Source: Dicyema japonicum
Lineage: Eukaryota; Dicyemida; Rhombozoa; Dicyemidae
Reading direction: 5' to 3'
DNA length: 64,000 bases
Assembly (NCBI GenBank): GCA_011109175.1
Contig: RDEW01000027.1
Coordinates: 694,703-758,702, forward strand
A program made the translations under genes and the position numbers. Shown here piece after piece: positions 10,600 through 21,420 of the stretch. Each line of letters starts with the position of its first letter. Position 1 is the first letter of the stretch. The notes beneath the pieces are model-generated. The model made no database searches. It saw nothing but the letters and a program-made list of their open reading frames with translations, and had not been told where the DNA came from.

Positions 10600-12600
10600 C
10601 GCTTTAATTTTTATGCGCTATTTTGACGTAAGCGCATTAGTAATGAAGTGTTATCAAACCAAAGTCAAAAAACAATGTTTACTCCTCATTACAAAAATAT
10701 TCCTAAAAATGCTTATATACTCCCAAAATAGCTCTGGTTGACATCTTTATAATACTCAGGCCTTGAGGAGATGGGATAACAACTTGAGGTCACATCACTT
10801 CACAAATTTGGTTAATCAGATTTGAAAGTTATTATATCAAAGTTATATTTGCATGAATTACACTAACTTTCTGAGTTTTATGCTAAATAAACCTATTTTC
10901 AGTTGCTTATTGGGAAATATCACAGAATTGTGGAAATAATTGATTCGGATCTGGGGGAGGAAAGAAAGGTGAAATAAAATTAAATTTCCATGTGATCAAC
11001 TCCAAAAATATCCTCGACATGTAGAAATATCAAGTAGTCTCTTTGAAGACGAGAAATGTGAGACTCAAAGGAGTAAAATGATGTTTCTCAACAAGGTCAG
11101 GTAGCCAAGTGGTTAGTGACGTCGTTTGTATCGGGATCACTTTTCTCTCCTCCCCCAAATCCGAATCAATTATGTTTCGCGTGGGATGTCCTTGGAGTCA
11201 TCACACACTTCATCACATACCAATTCCATTCTTCTGCTTAACTATCATACTCTCAAAAGTTCTCTTCAATACGACGAGGAAGGGAACACCAAGAATGGGA
11301 CAGTGGGCCTCAGAATATTCGTCTCGCTATAATAAGGGGTGCTTCCATCTATTATTGGTGCCTGTCATAAGTAATATTTCTCACTTAATTTCTCAATATG
11401 AGCATGAATGTGAACGAGCCTAGTTTTGTCATTGATTCATTGGAAAGGATTTAAGCAAAAACCTGGAATCTACCACTTCCAATCATGCTTCAAATAATTA
11501 TATTGGTGGCAATTCAAAGGAGTAAGTCCTATTTGTCATATGCGGTGAACATTTTAACGGACGATGGCCATCTAGAGAGGTTGCCAAAGTTCGTTTCCAG
11601 TGGTCTCAAGCTGATTAGTTGGCCCTAACTAAACGATTAATCAATCAATAATGATCGAAATGTCAAATAAAGCAGATGAATCAATTTATGCTTTAATTTC
11701 GTGTTTGAACGGATTAGTCATTCTTTGATTTTAATCCACCCTAATCTAGGTTAATAGATCAACTGTAAATATTTTATAACCACCATATTCCACAACTCCC
11801 TAGTGGACTTAATGCACTTTACAAAGAGCCATATTAGCTATAGCTCCACTAGGCAGGACACACACTTTATTTTAAGTAAAAAACAGTCATCATAAATAAT
11901 CGATAAGGGATTTTTCAGAATATCGGTCTACCAATATTGAGGTTCACAAGTTCTAGTTGTCTCAAAATATTTTGTCCAATGATCTCAAGCCAAATGTTTT
12001 GGAAGAGCCATCGTACCGTTCTAGGTTCTCCCTTTGTGATCCAACAAAAAGCACAATTGAAAGGAAGTGAGGTTGGATCTGTTGCTACAACAAATGTAGG
12101 AAGGTTTCACCACGAACAGGTGACCCACATGAAAACCCTTCTCCATAGAGATCGGCTAAAAAAAGAACCTGTCCCTTAGTTGTGACTAAATTAGAATAAT
12201 ATCGACTTCTGATGACGACTAGCTAGAATCTCACTGCTGTACATTCCGGCTGAAGATTACACGCATCTACGATGCTTTGGTTGACATATGGCACCGTCAT
12301 CAATGAGCATTTTACTGCGGAAACGGATCGTCTGAAAGGACATAGATCCAACAAAAAGAAAAAAAAGTGAAGAGGATCACTTGGTTCTCCCTCTACGATT
12401 GGTTATAATGACTGTTCTATACTTAAAGAAGGTGTGTGATCTGTCTGAGCGGAGCTATAGCTAATATGGATATGCGTAAAAGTGCAGTTTTTAAAATTGA
12501 AAAAAATTTTTATATTTTTTATATCATCAAAATTTAATTTTTATTAATTTTAAATTTCGCGTACTCATTGTTTTTTTTAATTTCACTGATCTCTTGTTTG
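10600..12600. repeat. Intergenic region with SINE fragments
   Basis: No gene recognised. At about 11098-11125, GGTAGCCAAGTGGTTAGTGA is a near-perfect tRNA A-box region without a matching B box. At about 11840-11910 there is a minus-strand SINE tail (ACACACTTTATTTTAAGTAAA). At about 12245-12475 there is a plus-strand SINE body (ACGCATCTACGATGC ... GTCATCAATGA ... TGCGGAA ... GGTGTGTGATCTG ... GCGGAGCTATAG). These match the SINE family at 35.3-37.2 kb. Confidence 0.6.
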
Positions 12601-12639
12601 GTTGAGTGGTTGACATTTCTCTAATAATGTCCATGTCTT

Positions 12640-12830
12640 TATCGTACTCTCAGTCTGTCTATTCCACCCCGTTTACAATTGAAGCTTTCAACGTCAGAGG
12701 ACTGCGGACGACCTCGATGAACTGAGGAGACATGCGACGAGGGAAGTTTTACATGGAGAAAATCGGTAGAACGAATTGTATAGAGCACAGCACACGTGGA
12801 AGAGTAGAAATGAACAAAAGTCAAGATGGT
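12640..12830 (+). mobile_element. LINE endonuclease N-terminal scrap
   Basis: A frame reading FTIEAFNVRGLRTT at about 12670-12715 is the start motif of an APE-type LINE endonuclease (compare GTFNIRGL at about 58775). Too short to assign to a family. Confidence 0.45.
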
Positions 12831-13154
12831 TTAAAGAATTTCTTTGATGTCTTATAAGGGGACCCTGACTATTCTCAAGTCTTATTAATCTACTACTACA
12901 AACTATTAGTAAATTTTATATCTGGTACTAATTATTTGAAAACTACTTTGTTCTGGGCCTTCACGTTTCCTTGGTCGACCAAGGACAACTCTACCTACCG
13001 TCCTTGATGAAGACCTTAAAAATCGGGAGACTCCTTAGGAATGGGCATGACTTTGCTGCACCTCTCAGGATTGCGGAAGGGCCTTAAAATGACATGACGG
13101 CGATCCTACCCTGCGATATGGAATTTCTGCGCTGTCTAGGAAATCCAATTTCTA

Positions 13155-13265
13155 CACGAACAAGAGATCTCCGTGAGCGATGCTGGCTATTTGAGCGAAT
13201 CTCATTCACCATTTAGAGAGGTAATAGCCGGGCAGTTATGGCGGCCGCTGTATGGTGACCTTTCT
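13155..13265. repeat. Dispersed repeat with self-complementary ends
   Basis: GCTGGCTATTTGAGCGAATCTC ... AATAGCCGGGCAGT resembles the copy at about 4765-4830. The GGCTATT/AATAGCC arms could form a hairpin. A weaker relative (AATAGCCATGCAGTCA) lies at about 32953. Confidence 0.45.
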
Positions 13266-13433
13266 GGATAGTTGAGCTGGATTATTTTGATTGTTACTAT
13301 ACAATCAATTGGCAACCTTGATCTCAGACAACAAATCATACACTAGTGGTCATTGGCTTCTAGTCATACTATTCCCCATTAAAGCGATCTTAAAATGTTA
13401 AACATAATTTAAGATCGGTTTTTTACATTGCAT

Positions 13434-14300
13434 TTGTCTCAACGTGACGTTGAAAAACGCACTTTCTTCTGCTGGTCACCATTGCATTTTGGAGCCTACT
13501 GGTCTCACTTGAGACGATGGCAAACGCCCCGGCGGGATGACAACATTCCCTTTTGCTAATGATCGGAACTTGGTTTGGGAGGCGACGTGTATTGATGTAT
13601 ACTCTCAGAGAAATTTGGCCGCTTCAGTCTTTGACCGAGATCATGCTTCTAAGCAAGCCGAGGATCAAAAGAGAGGAAGGTACTAAAGCATTACGGATGA
13701 TAACTTGTTTGTCCCATTTGCTGTTGAGACGTCAGGAATCCTTGGCTCACAAGCTGACGATCTAGTCCGTCGGATCGACTTAATGATCCAAAGAGTCACT
13801 AAAAATCCATGTGAGACTGGATGGCTTCGAGATCATAGCAAGGATTCCTGACGTCTCAACATCAAATGGGACAAACAAGTGATCCTCCGTAATGCTTTGG
13901 TACTTTCTTTTCTTCTGATCCTCGGCTTGCTTAGAAGCATGATCTCGGTCAGAGACTGAAACTGTCAAAGTTTTCTGAGAGTATGTATCAGCAAAACAGG
14001 TTCCTACCATTAGTAAAAGGGAATGTTGTCAACCTGTAGGGGCGATCGTCTCGGGTGAGACCAGTTGGCTTCGAAATTCAGCGGCGACCAGCAGAGGAAA
14101 GTACGTTTTTTAACGTCACGTTGAGACAGGCATGCTTTGGGAAACGGCCCGCACTCAACCTGCACGACAGTGGATGGTAACCACATGGATCGATCAAACG
14201 TCCACGGCCACATTTTCGCTCCGCACACACTTTAATCCCAAGGCGTAGCAAGGCGGCTATTCTCATTGCCTCACAGCAGGTTGTCACTCTCGGCACAAGG
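13434..14300. mobile_element. Two type B C-terminal domains in tail-to-tail inversion
   Basis: The plus strand at 13434-13800 encodes DRDHASKQAEDQKR and, further on, VPFAVETSGILGSQADDLV. The minus strand at 14300-13800 encodes GYHPLSCRLSAGRFPKHA, DRDHASKQAEDQKKRKYQSI and VPFDVETSG. Both are the C-terminal domain of type B elements, equivalent to HPLSCKKSAGRAPRHAA and IPVAIETSG near 50.5-50.97 kb. The two arms are diverged, so this is an old inversion or two insertions meeting, not a recent palindrome. Confidence 0.7.
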
Positions 14301-14459
14301 ATAGGCGTTTAACCAGAAACGAAGAAATTATTATAATTTCCTAAAAGCCAATTATCCAAGTAATTAAGTGATCTGAAAATTGAGATGATGACGTACTCAA
14401 ATTGTACAAAATGTCTACTTAACTTGAATGAAAGCCTTTATCTTCCTTTTCTCATTAGC

Positions 14460-14705
14460 ATAGACGAAATGGCTAACTCGGAAGACATCGAAACTCGAAG
14501 TTATGAACAAAGGAAGCGTCAGAGGCACGTAAGATCCGGGTTTGAATTTCGTCCAGATCAAAATGAAAGAACTCGGATGATTGACTGTCATAGTTATTTG
14601 CGGGGCTGCGGAAAAGCGAGCCTAAAACGACACAATGACTCTTCCAAAACATTAGGCTCGAGAACATGCGGGGTGATCCCACTGCTCAATGCATGCAGGT
14701 CATAG
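14460..14705 (+). repeat. SINE-like repeat with pseudo-B box
   Basis: GGCACGTAAGATCCGGGTTTGAATTTCGTCCAGAT has a close relative at about 33890 (GGCACATAGGATCCGGGTTCAAATTTTATC). The GGGTTCAAAT core looks like an eroded tRNA B box. Confidence 0.45.
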
Positions 14706-14744
14706 TGAAATTTCCCATAACGACTAATAATAATAATAACACCA

Positions 14745-16722
14745 GAGACCACGGTTACACAAACTAACTAATCACGTGATCCCACCACGTAGTAGCAGGA
14801 ACCGCATCTTGGCCCGATGCTCCTCCCTCGACCCCACACAAGCACGTATTGGTTGAGTGACTGGATCTTCCCAGTCACGACGGCGCGTTCCATGGTTCAT
14901 TCTTATCAAGACTTCAAGAGAAATTGGTGGCTGGAACTCTCCAGAAATGATTTTGGAGGCTCTTTTTCGGCTAGCCTCGATCTTCAAGACACATGTCCAA
15001 GAGATGAATAGGCCCCATATATCACATGTGTAAGAGATGCATGGTTCATTGTATTGTTTATATACAGTGGTCAAAACAGAATGCTTTCCGATCTTCCAGA
15101 AGCCTGTGAGGCATTTCAAAACATTACTTTTCTTTTCGCATTTTGTTATGACGTTTTCAACATGGGGCGAGAATGACATATGCATGTCAAAAGTCACCCC
15201 AAGGATCCTTTGGGATTTTCTGAAAAGAATAGCTTCATTGTTTGCCTTCAGTTCGACCGTCCGTTTCCCCAGTCTCTTGTCTGAAGTAAATATGGTTGTG
15301 ACCGACTTCTCACTGCTGGCAGCAAGGCGATTCTTCGATAGCCGTTCGTCAAGAGGGTCCAGATTTTGTTGCAATCTCGAAATGGCGATCTTGATGTCCT
15401 GATCACGTGACGAAATTACAATGTCGTCGGCATAAGTAAGAATAATATCATTTGGGGAGGTCCGCCATAAATAGATTGAATAAAACTGGAGACAAAGGGG
15501 ATCCTTGGAAAACACTATTAAAAAGAAGGCGTGAAATAGACCTTGACTGGTAAATGCAGACGCATCCACTAAGGAAGTAAGCTAGCCAGAGTATAAGCTT
15601 TCCAGGGATCTTTGTTTAGTAAATTTTCCAAGTAAGAACCCTCCTTGACACAGAGTCAAAAGCTTTGTGGACGTTTATGGAGCAAAGTACAGTCTTCATG
15701 TGTCCCGGCCTGTGCGAGAAACCATATCGTATAAAGTTATTCAATGCAGATAAGTGGGTCGAAGTAGACCTCTCCTCTTTAAATCCACGGTGAAATGACA
15801 AATCTGGGAGAAAATTTTTGATTTTCGCAAGAACCAGCCTTTCCAGAATTTTCGACACCGAACAGAATANTTTGTGGACGTTTATAGTGCAAAGTACAGT
15901 CTTCATATGTCCCGGCCTGTGCGAGAAACCATATCGTATAAAGTTATTCAATGCAGATAAATGAATCGAAGTAGACCTCTCCTCTTTAAATCCATGGTGA
16001 AATGACAAATCTGGGAGAAAATTTTTGATTTTCGCAAGAACCAGCCTTTCCAGAATTTTCGACACCGAACATAATAACGCGACCGGTCTGTATGAAGCCG
16101 GGTTTTTCTTCAATTTTCCGAGTTTCAAAATTGTACGTAGGTGGGCAAGCTTCCATAAGATCCCCTGGCGCTGTTAAAGAGGTGTTTAGGTACATATAGT
16201 GATCTCGCATCCAAGAAAGTGCGGTTTACATAAGCGACTACTTTGTCCATGGAAGTAATGCCATCCAGGTACTGCAGTAGATTGTCAGTAAGTGTACCAT
16301 AAAGTCTCCAGTCTGCGCGTTTGTAGTTGAATTGTTATAGGGACCTCCTCCTAGTTAACGTTTCTCTCATGATCCTCAAAAGGATGGCATTATGGTCACT
16401 TCTTGAGTTGTAAATGACTGACCAGGTCGATATTGCCGCCAGGCCTGGAAAACAAATTGTGATGATCTGGAGAAGTTAGTTGGTCTGACTCCCTGAAGGG
16501 GGTTCTCGTGTGTTTTGACGGGTCATTCATGACCGTGAAAGGTTCTGTCTGCGAAAGTAGTACTTTTCCTCTTGAACCGGACGGTTGACTTGCCAGCCAT
16601 AGATGGTCTTTGGCGTTGATATCCCCACCAATGATCACGTCGTTCAAGGAAGCCAAAGTGGATAAATTGGGCATATAGTGTAGTGTTTCGAGCAAGAACC
16701 AGGTGGGGGCATAGATGTTCAC
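14745..16722 (-). mobile_element. Type A non-LTR retrotransposon, near full spread (EN + RT + tail)
   Basis: In minus-strand order: endonuclease core IIGGDINAKDHLWLASQP (about 16650-16580); RT N-terminus SYRPVALLCSVSKILERLVL and FHHGFKEERSTSIHLSAL (16128-15616); RT catalytic segment ILTYADDIVISSRDQD (about 15440-15400); then LGVTFDMHMSFSPHVE, VYKQYNEPCISYTCDIWG and GSREEHRAKMR. It ends in GGGATCACGTGATTAG, continuing to GTAACCGTGGTCTCTGGTGTT and (TTA)n at about 14735. Several frameshifts and one single-N join (15870). It stands head-to-head with the plus-strand copy starting about 16900. Confidence 0.85.
15664..16076. repeat. Duplicated contig ends around single N at 15870
   Basis: Bases 15664-15869 and 15871-16076 are near-identical (both encode LERLVLAKIKNFLPDLSFH on the minus strand). 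Likely an unmerged overlap. Confidence 0.85.
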
Positions 16723-16908
16723 AAAAGTAATTTATCCGTTTGTTGTTTCATTTTTCTGTTTATTAAAATAAAATTACATTGATCTTGATTTTTTTTAATT
16801 TATTAAAGATAAAAAAGTGAACAAATTGTCATATGGCGACAAAGTTCAACAATTATTTGAAGGCAAGGTTTCAGGGCGTATGTAGACAATAGTCTGCTTG
16901 ATCTTACA

Positions 16909-18610
16909 ATGGATAATTGTACAGTAAAGAAGACGGCCAAGATTCTGTCTGCTATCATTTTGAAAGCTAATAAACTATTTATACCTGCCGCCTCTTACAA
17001 GAAGTTCAATCCAAGATTATCATCGCCAATTGTGTCACCCATCAAGAAACGAGATGCGCTGAAGAGAAACAGGACGCAGTCCAATAACTCCTTTTATTAT
17101 ATACGTTCACTGAATACCAAATTATCTGAACTCATCCGAATTAATAACAGACTCAAATGGATCCGTCTAGTTGGACGACTATGTCACAAAAACTCTTGTG
17201 CCACATTTTGGAAAACACTAAGAAGGATCAATAGCTTTATCAATGAGGAGGATTGCGGAACTGAGGCCGCTACCCGCTCGCAAGCTTGCAAACAAGATTA
17301 TAAAGTACTACGTATCGTTCAGCCATAAAGATTCTCTCGCTCTCCACATGTTGAACGTCGCGGGCTGCAACAAGAACCATAATCAACCTTCTTCACCTTC
17401 ATGATTAAATTGCTACGTCCCACTCGTGCTTGTGGTCCCGACGATATTTGTACTATTCACCTCAAACACCTTGGACCTCTGGCATGGCCCATATTATCAA
17501 GACTGTACAACGACTCTATCAACTACCATACGCTACCTAATATATAAAAGAACTCCTTGATTACGCCAATTCTAAAACCTAGAAAACTAAAAGACGTTCC
17601 CTCTTCTTACCACCCCATCTCAATAACTTGTGTTTTATCAAACGTATTGGAAAAGCTTGTGTTAATGCGTATCTTTCTTGTTTTACATCTACCAGAATTT
17701 CAACATGGTTTCAGGACAGACCGTTCTACAACGACTCATTTTGGTTCTATCTCCCAGTTTATTACTGACGGCTTCAACAGAACACACTTATACAGAAGGC
17801 CTTTGATTCTGTTCCGAGGAAACTCCTAACGCAAAAAATTTGATTCGAACTTGCATCCGAACATCAGAATATGGCTGGAAAATTTCTTAACTGGGCGACG
17901 CGGAAGGGTCCGGATTGACAAAACCACTTCAAAATCAAGACTACTCCCCAATGGGATCCCGCAAGGTTCACCTATATTTCCTCTCTTTTTTAACATATTA
18001 CTACATGACCTACCTATTACCAATGACCAGGACATCCCTTCTCTGCGGAGACAGAAGATCCTTGGGGTAATTTTTGACTCTCTGATGACATTCTCGAGTC
18101 ACGTGGAGGAAGTGCTTGCCAAGGGTCTTCGGAAATGGAACATTTTAAAAGAGATAATAAAGAAAAGCCCCTTCCCCCCACTGCTGCTTGCGTCAACAAG
18201 GTCTACCAACAAGTCATTGTTCCTACTATTGAATATGCCTGCTCCGCCTGGAGATCTGCCATTCCCTTTCGAGAATTGATCGTTTGAACTCTCAGGCGAA
18301 AAATTATGTACCATAATGACATCTCCATTGGCGGACTCGTTTCTGATGAGGCGACGTTTAAGAATGGCCAGGGTTTCCTACGTTTTTGCAAGCAACTTGG
18401 AAACCCATTCAAGGAAAAAGTTGCCCATGCAGAGGAATTTCGGTCGGTTATAAAAAAGTGCACGCCGATTGAATTCCTATGCAGAAGGAAGAGAAGGCGC
18501 TTCCGGAATGCGGTTGGGTCATCTGATGACCAGGCGAAAAGAGTTCGGATGTTGTTGGAGGCTGGGATTATCTAATTAGTTAATTTTGCCCTATCTTTCT
18601 TGGTGATCTT
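16909..18610 (+). mobile_element. Type A non-LTR retrotransposon remnant
   Basis: Plus strand: a pre-RT region (16909-17328), then ACGPDDICTIHLKHLGP, SYHPISITCVLSNVLEKL and FQHGFRTDRSTTTHFGSIS, then VRIDKTTSKSRLLPNGIPQG and LGVIFDSLMTFSSHVEEV. The 3' end reads RFRNAVGSSDDQAKRVR, followed by the tail GGGATTATCTAATTAGTTAA and TAAATAAATAAA at about 18565-18630. The catalytic YADD segment appears deleted between about 18020 and 18050. Dead copy. Confidence 0.8.
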
Positions 18611-18889
18611 GGAGTTAAATAAATAAATTGGCGGATTGATCTTAATTACTATAATAATCCGATAATTATGGTAATAGGTTTAATTTAGTAAGCAATGCAG
18701 ATTAAGTTACGGGGGAAGTAATATGAAAGGTAGGACCTGCCAACCCACTTCTACTCCAACAGTTTCCCAAGAAATCAACAAACATAGGGTCATCTTTGAA
18801 GATAAGTCCAAGATACTTGATTACGGTTTTAGAAAACCTCGAATAAGATTTTCGATAGAAACGTGTTTTTTAGGTTAGCCAGCCTCCTG

Positions 18890-19960
18890 CTTCCAGTTAT
18901 TCTCACCAGACCAGACTTCTCATGTGCGAATGAAAAAAAGTTTTCATTACATCACTCTTCAATTTGGTCCATGTACGTCTTTAACTGTTTCTCAGATACC
19001 AAAGGGTTTAAAGGGACACCATAAATTATGACGTCATCAGCATATATCAAGATTTATGTGCTTTGATTTTCTGGGGAAGGCAATTCACTCATTAAAATGT
19101 TGAATAATAGAGGACTGAGCAGTGAACCCTGAGGGACACCTCTACTCAGTCAAATTTCACGAGACTCATAGTTTAAAAAATTAACAATTGACCGTCTGTC
19201 CGAGAGAAAACGTTGTATCCAAAATAAAGTTCATTTTCAACACCTCATTTTCCAAGACAAACCGAAAGTCAAAGATCCCATACACTATCTAAAGCTTTGG
19301 ATATATCAAGGCTGATCGCGGTCAAACATCTTTTAGTTTCCAAAGCCTTCACAATTAACGCGTTAACACTGTACAAACAATCTCCACAAGACCGATTTTT
19401 GCGAAAACCCCACTGGTGCTCTTTTAATATCATTACGTTCTATGTGTTCAGAGAGTCTGTTAAATACGATTCTTTCCATAATTCTTGAGATTGTTGGTAT
19501 AAGGCTTATGGGCCTATAACTAGTTGTTAAGTATCCAGGTTTCCCTGATTTACGTATCATCCTGACCTCCGTCAATTTCCCATTGAGAGGTATATGATCC
19601 AACCTGATACTGCAAATATAGAGACATACCAGATATTTATACAGTTTCCGGGGTGCTTCCTTGAACAAACGCATAGTGATCTTGTCCTTTCCAGAAGCAT
19701 TGTCTTTAGTGCATTTTACTATATTTTCAACTTCTCCAGCATTTATACGTTGTGATGCTGGTAAAAAACTAATGACTTTTTCCAGGTTTTCTTTTAGAGA
19801 ACAAAGAGCTAACGAGACATGCGCTCGTCAAGCTAAACCTGTTGTATTTTTGAATGTTCATCCCCAAATAGGTTAGGAATCTCTTATAAGGATGAAGAAG
19901 ACCCATCATGTTTTGCAAACTTTTTTATATTTACGTCCGGTCACTTTGTTATAGACTTTC
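18890..19960 (-). mobile_element. Jockey-like LINE RT remnant, distinct from type A
   Basis: The minus-strand frame 19674-19363 reads SYRPISLIPTISRIMERIVF, and further down ILIYADDVIIYG (about 19055-19020) gives the RT catalytic motif. The wording differs from type A, so I treat it as a separate family. Frames are broken throughout. Confidence 0.75.
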
Positions 19961-20202
19961 CAAAAATTTGGGTTTCTAGGTTTCTTGGTTTCTATAATTC
20001 ACTGCACTGAGGTATCCATAAATTATTCTTGTTAACTTTTTCTAATATGCGTATTTTTGTATGTGATCGTTATAATTTCCAGCTCCATGAGCCTACGGTC
20101 ATCGCCGTAACTGTTAAGCATTGTTTCCTTGATGTTAAATAAAATTTTTGTTAACCGAACATAAGGGTAGCATTGAGCTTTTTTTGATCTACAGCGGAAA
20201 AG

Positions 20203-20421
20203 CTACCGTGTCATTCGAGGCTCTTCCTTCTTTAAACTTGCAAACCACCCGATCAGCCCGATAAACTTTGTTGCGCTAGGGCCAAGCACGCCACACGTCT
20301 CAACGGAGATAAACTGGAAAGCGAACCGATCCCAATACATGGTACTTCTAAAAAATATTCGAATTTCATTACATTTTGGTACAATTTTAAAAAAGCAATT
20401 AGAGATCACTCTAACTCTCAA
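20203..20421 (-). mobile_element. Type B C-terminal domain fragment
   Basis: The minus-strand frame contains FAFQFISVETCGVLGPSATK, the same conserved F-x-P/S-V-A/E-T-x-G region as the ends of type B elements at 13.7 and 50.9 kb. Confidence 0.55.
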
Positions 20422-20557
20422 GATCCAAATTTGAAGACTTCAAATTACAAAAATTCAAGAACAGACTTCATGCCTGTAGAACCTCTGCCTCTCTAAAAAA
20501 GAGGGCCAACAGGTTCCGGACTTCAAGTCTTTTTCGGCACAAATATAAACCATTTTG

Positions 20558-21420
20558 TCAACAGCATTTATCAATTCCAAGTCTGCAACGGCCTTCCACC
20601 AGATAAGGAATATTGACAGTAATCTCTTTGTAACGTTGGTTACATGGCACCATGCGGTGATATGTGGCTAGTTGGTCAATAATTATTTTCCTTCCCTCCG
20701 ATGGCGTCATTGGATCCACCTTAATGAGGGACGCCCAATTTCTGGCCGACATCAAGATCATCCACTTATTCTTTCTCCGGGGACAACTTTGTTACCTGAG
20801 ACAAGTTCTGGAACGAGTCAGGATCAAGGAGTTAGTTAATTTAAATATCCTCGGTTTTTGGAATAAATTTAATTTAATGTAATTGGAAACAATTTTTGTA
20901 TTGTCAGAGGTTTTGTTAATATCCACAGCCGACATTTTCGCGTCCATTTGGGTCGAAAAATCACATTTTATGCGTTTAGATTTTACTAAACACTTTCGAC
21001 ATCCTCAGCTTAACTCACTTAACAAGTCGAAACACCTTCTTAGTCATGTCTTTTGTTCTATCTTCAAAAGCAGCCTTTACTGAAGATAAACCACCGTAAC
21101 AAGCCAAATGACTAACTGTCCTGCAGTTAATGGATTCTCTTTCGCTGTCCTTAACCAAACAATAGTTCATATTGTGCTCTCCATCACAAATTAAGAACCT
21201 TTCCTTTTACTTGCAGAAATTCGCAATCTACTCTAATTTTTGTCATCCGAAGCCTCTAGTTACCGGTTTCCTGTACCATTCAAAACGAACTCTGGAACTC
21301 AAACACCATGACTAGTCTCACAAGCGACGTGGCTTCCGCCTTAGACTTCAAAGTTAATTTTCCAACAGGGAGGCTGCGACCGTTCTTCATGAAACGTTAG
21401 AAAGAGAAACATGGCTGTAG
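20558..21420 (-). other. Coding-like fragments, unassigned
   Basis: Minus-strand pieces look protein-like: HLACYGGLSSVKAAFEDR (about 21110-21055), MDAKMSAVDINKTSDNTK (about 20947-20890) and DPMTPSEGRKIIIDQLATYH (about 20720-20660). I cannot chain them with short introns or name the family. They could be a decayed repeat protein or part of a host gene. Confidence 0.25.

Noticed and set aside
11098-11130. Functional tRNA gene
   Set aside because: The A box is nearly perfect, but there is no B box at the right distance and no acceptor stem.
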